Source: Triglochin maritima (lineage: Eukaryota > Streptophyta > Magnoliopsida > Alismatales > Juncaginaceae). From it: a stretch of DNA of 64,000 bases. The first letter of the stretch is position 1. Each line of letters begins with the position of its first letter. Shown here one piece after another: positions 57,447 to 64,000 of this stretch. Under the pieces are notes generated by a model. The model ran no database searches. It saw nothing but the letters and a program-made list of their open reading frames with translations, and was not told the DNA's origin. The stretch spans positions 26,018,501-26,082,500 of the forward strand of contig OY821787.1 in NCBI GenBank assembly GCA_963682175.1. Direction: 5' to 3'. Made by a program: the position numbers and the translations under genes.

Positions 57447-59541
57447 TGTAAGGACGTGAGAGAGAGAGGGGAGGTATGGGTTGTGTATGGTTGGAGGTAT
57501 GGGAGAGGAGTGAGGTGGTATGGTGGAGAGTATGGTGGAAGTATGGGTTAGGTATTAGGTTTTGTGTTTAAAAACCAAAAACTCACCCATTTGCATCTTT
57601 TGTTGCCATTCGTGTTTTCCACCCAAACCTCACCCTTCTCCTTGCTTTTCCGGCGACCAGTGGAGGAAGAAGGCGGCGTGGAGGCTCAGGCGTGAGGAGG
57701 TCGCGCGTGCGGAGGCGACGGGCGTGAGCGTTGCTCCGGCGGATTCGTCTTTCTTTTGAGGTATGCCAAGCATTAGTGTGTTTTGTGATTCTCCATGTTG
57801 GGGGAAGTTTGGGTCGGTCGCGGGAGGTCGGAGACCTCGCCGGCGACAAGAAAACGGCGTAAAATCCTTGGCTGGTGCAAGGTTGCTGTCGACCAACGGT
57901 CGACCGGTGCTTTCGGGCGGTCGACCGGTGCTAGTGTAATTTGATATTTTTGCCCAGAACCGGTCGGACGATGCCTTGGGGCGGTCGACCGGTTATGCCA
58001 AATTTCGTGGGTTCGTGGTTGATGTTGCCTGTTTCCGGTCGACCGAGCCTTGTGGTTCGACCGGAACTTAAGTTGTTTACTGCATGTTGGTTCGACCGAT
58101 TAGTATATGCGTTCGACCGATTATATGACTTAGAATTGCTAGGCTGACCCTGTAATGTTCGGTCGACCGGGACCCTTGAGTCGGTCGACCGATAGTTGAA
58201 TTGATTTTGACTTAGTCAGACCTAGGATTTTGACCTGTCCGGTCGACCGGTTCTTCCCGCTGGTTCGACCGATTGGAGACAGAGTTTTGGGCACTTTGTT
58301 CGACCGTTTGGAGGAAATCCGTTCGACCGTTACTGTTGGTTTCGGTCGACCGGTTTGCCTGATTCGGTCGACCGATGGGGCACAATACTGGTTTTCTTGT
58401 CCTAGTGAGATGTCAACTCTGTCCACGGAAACCCGTGTCCTCGCTTAGCGCGTGAGCCGGGAGGTGACGGTGGGTGCGTCCTGCGTGCCTGCCCAGGGAC
58501 CGCCGTGTGGAAGAGTGTGGGCATCTGGGACGTGTCGTCTCCACAGATGGAGGGCGACGTAGCCTTGATGTTCTGACTCACAGTAGAGTAGCAGGCCTGA
58601 GGGATTGAGGATCCCGGTGCACGAGGTGCACGGCTCGTTGGAGCATGTTGACCCTGCGGGCTGTTTGAGCTCGGATCGCTCGTGTAGACGAGGCGATGAT
58701 CGTTCCACCCGATGCTGTTCCGGGTGATGATTGTTCTGCCGATGCTGTTCCGGCGGAAGTGCCGTCCGACGACGTTTCCGGGCGATGGTGTCCCACCGAT
58801 GCTGTTCCGGTGAGGGTATGGACTGCCGACGATCTTTTCCGGCAGGGTAGTCTGGACGGGCTCCTCCAGATGAGTGGACCGACCTGGGCGACGGCCCCGT
58901 TGGTGAGGTGTTGACCTCGAGATTTCAGCTGATTTCTACTTCGCGCAGGCGTGCGGACGCTCCTCACCGATCCCTTGACTAGAGTAGTCGCGTGTGGGGT
59001 TCGTTGCGTACCTTCTGCTAGACCGTATGTGCCTACGGTAGGTCTCAGAGTGGGACCCCTTACAGTTTGCGGACAGAGGTCCTGTGTTCCCCGTGGTGGG
59101 ATTGTTTACCCCGTAGTGGGTCTGTTTACCCGTTGAGGGATTGTTTATGTATCGCATTGATGCCATGCCATGATGACTAGTATGATAGGTTTCATTGATA
59201 GTCTTGCATGCATTTAGGGCTTGGTATACGGGGTTTCCTTTCAGGAAACTCAGGCATTGTTGTTGCACTTTTTATTTCAGGACCACAGTAGGTCCGGGTG
59301 GGTGGTGACCGAGGACGGAGCGCTTTGGAGTCGGATCCTCTTCGGCATTTGCGAGATCGTACGACTACTTGTATTTTCATTTCTTTCATCTGGATTGTAG
59401 TTGTACACCTTTTGTAAACTCCATGTATTTTGGGTGCACCCGGATTTATATATTTATATATTAGTGACGTTCCCGCCTTGAGTTGTCAGTTTTATTCGTT
59501 ATTTCGAAATTTTAAATCTTCCGCTGTTTCGGGACGTTACA
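57447..59541 (+). mobile_element. Element H 3' LTR
   Basis: Identical to the 5' LTR except for six substitutions (near 57675, 57680, 57716, 58338, 58384 and 59248). The GGTCGACC array is at 57888-58375. Confidence 0.96.
57888..58375. repeat. GGTCGACC array in element H 3' LTR
   Basis: Same copies and spacing as 51178-51665. Confidence 0.9.
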
Positions 59542-59546
59542 AAATA

Positions 59547-60281
59547 AGGGTAGCAAAAAACATAGGTTGTATTTGGAAGTGCTCCCCTGTCCCTTCTATT
59601 TATGGAGAGCTGTATGAAATCAAGTTTCCAGCACAGAAACGGATTGATTATGTATGTTTTCCTTACTCAAAAACTTCACTTATTCAAATGTCCTGGGTTT
59701 TAGAGAATCCCAAAACGTCAACTAAATGCTATGTTACTGTTTCGCACCGACTTACCCTTTCCCCATTAAAGTATGTCTCTTCCCTCCCCCCACAAGCCAC
59801 CGAAGTCTCTTCCCTTCCTACAAATTTATCACCTCCCTCCTCCCTCCCCCTACTCATCTTCTTCCATCTCCTATGAAGTCGCTCCTCCTCCATGGTGATC
59901 ATCAACGGGTAAAGAAGCATTACCACCAATGTTCGTTTTCCAATATGCTTCTGCGGGTTCGTGAAGAAGGAACTGACGACTTCAACCGGTTTCCTCTTCT
60001 TGTGTGGCGCACCCCTTACCTGGTGAGAAAAGTCTTATGTCTTGTTTGTGTCTCAGCTCTTCGTGAGTTTTGTCATTTTGTCAAGGTAAAAGACTAAATT
60101 TTTCCCATATTTTTTAATCTTACCCGGTCGTCAACTCATTGTCATTTCATCATCAAGGAGGACTCCCTTGTCGTCATTCTACATCTCATGCGTATGGAAT
60201 ATAGTCGCAAAAATGACCAGGTGCTCGAGGCCCTTCACTTCCTGCAACTTAGACCATAAATAACCATGTCCGGGCTACCCC
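59547..60281. other. Unassigned DNA with a CT-rich stretch; possible gene fragment
   Basis: 59745-59875 is CT-rich, like a plant 5' untranslated leader, and is followed by an ATG at 59873. The open stretch (MKSLLLHGDHQRVKKHYHQC...) ends near 60097, with a donor-like CTGGTGAGA near 60019. I do not recognise the protein and the frame is short. It could be the remains of a host gene's first exon or a chance frame. Confidence 0.35.
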
Positions 60282-62460
60282 TGAAAGGAATGTTTTCTAA
60301 AAGTTTTACTTTTATATGTCAATTATTATGAATTGGGTGTGCAAACATTTTGTTCCTTGATTATGATATTCGTCTTTTGGAAGTGTTAAGGAAGAGGTGT
60401 TTGGTCATTAACCGTAGATCTCTAAAAGATAATGGTTTACATAAATCAAAAGTTATTCACAATCATGGTAATTAACATAGAACATTAATCACCAAAATAA
60501 GATTGTCGTGTTGGTTATCGATTGTTGTAGCTCTACAAATAATTGACGACACTAGTATACAAAAAAAAGGAAAAGATTACTTTTATATATTGAATAGAAC
60601 TAACAAGTAAACCATTATGGAATTGTGTTTCGTGTCATTAATGTTGTACTGTGTCTTGGATCCTAAGATATGAGACTTATATTCTTTCACTCAAGAAGTG
60701 CTTAATTTGATTATTGTCAAAAACTATCAATGAGTATAGTGATAAAGGTAATAGTTGGTTGAACATGACTTGTGCTGGAAAAGATAGCGAGTCAAACGAT
60801 TATCGTTGCCCCTCTTAATTGAGTGGTGATATTAGTGGACCCCTTGATAAAGCAAAATTATAATATGCACAATGTAACTTGAGTTAAGTTACATAGTTAT
60901 AATTAGCTTAAAGAGATCAAGAAATAAATATAATACAAATGTGACACATTTCTACTTTGTATATATTCTTAATATCATGAGGTAAGAGACGACACAAGTG
61001 GTGCACTTACATCACTAAATGGATTGTGTTTTGGTACAGGTGGAACAAATACATCTATGCTAATTGGGTAACTATAATGTGTAGCTAGATACCACTAATA
61101 GTTTGAGATATTAAGTGTTTAATATCACTGTCAATTTAGCTTACATCCTTCTATAGGTCACACCACAAAACTAGGAAACAAGAAACTTGATTTTGAGTTC
61201 ATATGATGTGTCGGGTTTCATGTGAAAAATGAACACATATGGTGAACAAATAAAATCAATATGTCATGAGAATTGACATAATTGGAATCATAATAAATTC
61301 ATATGAGGTGCGTATATTATGGGGTGTAATAATTTAATATTGCATAGGATAATATATTACATAAGATATGAATTTGCTAAAACCCCCAAAAGGTCAAATT
61401 TTGTTGGAAATAAATCCAAAATTTGACAAAGGCAAAATCGGGGTCAAACAAGGTAAACCGTTTAGGATTCGGTCAACCGGGGTGTCTTTGGAACGGTCAA
61501 CCGAACGGGGAACATGTAAGCACAATTGGTTGATCGAAATTCTCTGGAGTGCCTGGGTAATTGGGTTTGGTTAACCGAGCGTGAACGGTCCACTGAAAAA
61601 GAATATTTTTGGTAGACCGAAGGTGACACGGTCGTCTAATTAATGTTCGTCATGAGAAATTTTGGTGTGTCAACGGTCGACCAAGCAAGACGCGGATCGT
61701 CCGACTTTTTCTAGAGAATTTTTTCTCATGCAAATTCGGTCGACCGTCTACCTCACGGTCCACCGAACACATATTATAACCGACTGGTTCGGTTAACCGA
61801 GAAAAATTCTCGGTCAACCGAACAGTGCGATTTTTGCCTGAATTATTAAGAAAATAATTAGATCATGGGTTGAATTAATTGCATATTTAATCAAACGTTT
61901 TTATGGGTGCTTATGTGGCCATTTGAGATTAATTTTAGGAGACAATAAGCAAAAGATCATGACTAAATAATACTTCTTGATGATGATGTTTTGGGAGCCT
62001 ATAAAAGTACCCCTCATCCTATTTGTTTATGTTAATGCAAAAAAAAAATTCTCTCATTAATCTCACCCTTAATCACCATGAAAATCTCTTAGTAATTTTA
62101 TGTTTTGGAGATAGAAAATCCCACGAGCTTAAAGAGAGATTATTAGCTAGATTCTAAGCATAATTAGAAATTGATTGACTAGCTCATTTCTCTTTAATCT
62201 TGTTTAGAGTTTGGTGAACACTTAGATGCAAATCGGCGGGCGATTCAACGGGCAACGCGACTCCGGATCTTCGAAATGTTTTAGAGAACCTTTGGGTATG
62301 ATCATCTCTTTGTGATTTATTTTAATATATGTAGGATTGCATGATATTAGAATAAACACAAAATAATGTACATAAAATTGTTGAAAGTATGAAATCGATA
62401 TTGTATGTTGTTTTAAAAAAATTTAAAATATATACATACATGAGGACACGAAATCCTACA
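60282..62460 (+). mobile_element. Element G 5' LTR
   Basis: TGAAAGGAATG to GAAATCCTACA, the counterpart of the copia B LTR (minus strand TGAAGGGAATG to GAAATTCTACA). TATA box TATAAAAG at 62000-62007, with the decayed GGTCGACC array upstream at 61470-61822. Confidence 0.92.
61470..61822. repeat. Decayed GGTCGACC array in element G LTR
   Basis: Most copies read GGTCAACC, GGTTAACC or GGTCCACC, with GGTCGACC left at about 61675 and 61739. The changes fall mostly on the central CG. Confidence 0.8.
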
Positions 62461-63876
62461 GTGGTATCAGAGTATTTAGTTCATATTTTCAATGATTAGA
62501 TTATATAATTAATTTTAGTTTACTATCTACAATCGAAACAATTCATGTTCTGTCTTTTTTGAGTTTTCCGATAGTTTTGTTGATTTAATTCTGATTGATT
62601 CTTTTGATAGTTTTAAATGTTTTGAAACACATCATGTGAATGTTAGAATTAAAATTTATACTTATGTCTAATATATAAAATTTTCGTTTTTAATTAAATG
62701 ATTATTTTATAAGTAATCGACAAAACAAAAAAGACATATGTTATCTTTCTTTAAATTTTTATTTTTGGAATTTGGATAAACAGCGGTTCAAATGTTTTGT
62801 GTTTTGAACTATGGATGCATAAAATCATTTTTAAGATTTTAGAATTGTTTGATTTAAATATGTATGATAAACTAAATCGAGTAATATATAGTGTATGTAC
62901 ATGCGTTGCTCGAGTTCTCTAATGCAGGGATATATGAGTTTGTATGTTCCGATGAAACCATGTGTGAATGAATGTGTATGTTATTATTATTCAATCACAG
63001 GGGCTTATGTATATGTGAAAGCCAAATTTCTATTTCTATGTATATGCATGCATATGAGAGAATTTTTACATAAGACTTGCACTAGACAATTTTCAAATTG
63101 AGAGATGCATGTTTATATTTTTGCAATATCAACATCCATGGGGCAAGAGGAAGACGCTGAAGAAGCACAATGATCAAAGACGCGGGAACATATAAACTCA
63201 CAAAATGTGTATGTGAATGAATATATTTATGTTTGTGTGCTTGACATGTATGTGATTGTATGAATGAATGTTAGGATGTGTATCGATGATAAATATGCAT
63301 GATCACCTAAATTCTACACATAATTGTTTGTGTGCTTAACATGTATGTGAGTGTATGCAGCCATCGATCGAGGGATATTCTGCTCGCCCTTAGCGGGAGA
63401 TAACTTCCTCCATTTTTGGGAATAGTGGGAGATATAAGGTTGTGTATTGTTGTGCTATGAATAGATGTACGAGGTGTGATTCACCCTTAGTGGACACCGG
63501 GTATATTTGCTTGTGAATACAATGGATAAACGTATCTCGTATCAAATGAAATAAGTTTTCTTAACAAGACCCAGAGCCCTAGCTCGGTTTTGAGAAAGAG
63601 AGTTTTTCTTACGAGGATTGATCAAATTCCCTCTTAATTAAAACGACAAGAGTCATAAGAGTTTGAAAATGCAAATGTTGCGATATTTCGAAATGGTTAT
63701 GATTAGAAAAATATTTTCTTAACTCAATTTTATAATAAATCTGATAGCCCTTAGCTAGTTTATATTATAATTGATAGGATCTTGAATTGCTGCATTTATG
63801 GACAAATTTTTATTTGCGGTATTGATTTTTAAAACATAAAATTGACATTAAATCCCATATAATTTATTTTGTAGAA
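62461..63876 (+). other. Element G leader with primer-binding site
   Basis: 62462-62471 reads TGGTATCAGA, the initiator-Met primer-binding site. The 1.4-kb leader is noncoding. The block near 63360-63440 (CTCGCCCTTAGCGGGAGATA) is nearly the same as in copia B. Confidence 0.85.
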
Positions 63877-64000
63877 ATGTCGAATATTCAACCTATTGTG
63901 TGATCTATGATTGAAAAACATCTTTTGGCAAATAATGGCTCAAACTTCATAAGCTAGCAACTCAAGCTCAATATAGTGTTGAAGTTTGAGAAACAATCTC
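63877..64000 (+). pseudogene. Element G gag start, with two nonsense codons
   Basis: The ATG at 63877 is followed by SNIQPIV, then TGA where copia B has Arg (CGA), and later TAG where copia B has Trp (TGG). Both are C-to-T type transitions on one or the other strand. The gene continues past the window. Confidence 0.9.

Larger units (their letters stand above)
50737..59541 (+). mobile_element. Element H: young Ty3/gypsy retrotransposon, chromodomain (Tekay/Del-like) type
   Basis: Both LTRs are 2,095 bp (50737-52831 and 57447-59541), TGTAAGGACG...GGGACGTTACA, with AAATA on both sides. I count six base differences and no indel between them. The primer-binding site TGGTATCAGAGC is at 52835-52846, and the purine tract AAGGAGGGCGGAT at 57434-57446. 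The gag-pol is complete apart from one lost base near 55276-55280. At a commonly used rate of about 1.3e-8 per site per year, 6 in 2,095 would mean roughly 0.1 million years. Confidence 0.96.
60282..64000 (+). mobile_element. Element G: old Ty1/copia element, same family as copia B, running off the window
   Basis: The 5' LTR at 60282-62460, primer-binding site, 1.4-kb leader and gag start all match copia B in order, with many substitutions. The gag carries nonsense codons. The orientation is opposite to copia B. Confidence 0.92.

Noticed and set aside
50737..59541. Segmental duplication of 2.1 kb
   Set aside because: The two copies are the LTRs of element H, shown by the AAATA duplication, primer-binding site and purine tract.

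Overview
The window is plant nuclear DNA, almost certainly from a flowering plant. It is nearly all transposable elements: Athila-type Ty3/gypsy elements primed by tRNA-Asp, a chromodomain-type Ty3/gypsy element primed by initiator tRNA-Met, several Ty1/copia elements, two CACTA (En/Spm) DNA transposons and one small hAT-like element. I recognise no ordinary host gene, rRNA gene or tRNA gene. The species cannot be named from the sequence.

The first 49.2 kb is one deep nest. The recipient is an old minus-strand Ty1/copia element (here 'E'), whose pieces lie at 5612-5943, 43372-43911 and 46881-49190. Into E went: CACTA2 (2165-5611, itself cut at its left by an Athila-type element 'Z' at 1-2164); the Athila element 'A' (5944-43371, minus strand, target duplication ATGTC); and an Athila solo LTR 'D' (43912-46880, target duplication ACAAT) that carries a second solo LTR 'F' (44470-46072, target duplication GTATA). 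Inside A sit CACTA1 (12106-30979) and a non-autonomous Athila relative 'C' (34004-40020, plus strand). Inside a coding exon of CACTA1 sits a minus-strand copia element 'B' (19093-28889, target duplication TTTTG). Removing each insertion rejoins the interrupted reading frame or LTR, which is the main support for this reading.

The right part is simpler. 49191-50736 is unassigned DNA with degenerate tandem repeats and a 288-bp hAT-like MITE with an 8-bp target duplication. 50737-59541 is a young Ty3/gypsy element 'H' (two 2,095-bp LTRs, 6 differences seen by eye, target duplication AAATA, one frameshift). 59547-60281 is unassigned and CT-rich. From 60282 to the window end is an old plus-strand relative of copia B ('G').

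The most unusual signals are: (1) dense arrays of the palindrome GGTCGACC in the LTRs of both Ty1/copia and Ty3/gypsy elements; (2) a 1,506-bp direct duplication of element A flanking CACTA1, far from the normal 3-bp target duplication; (3) a long palindrome centred on CCAATTGG in the upstream part of Athila-type LTRs and again in their leaders; (4) two adjacent stem-loops kept almost unchanged in the 3' regions of the autonomous A and the non-autonomous C; (5) CACTA subterminal regions built as rows of hairpins; and (6) a CACTA second gene joining a plant-transposase domain to a Ulp1-like cysteine protease.
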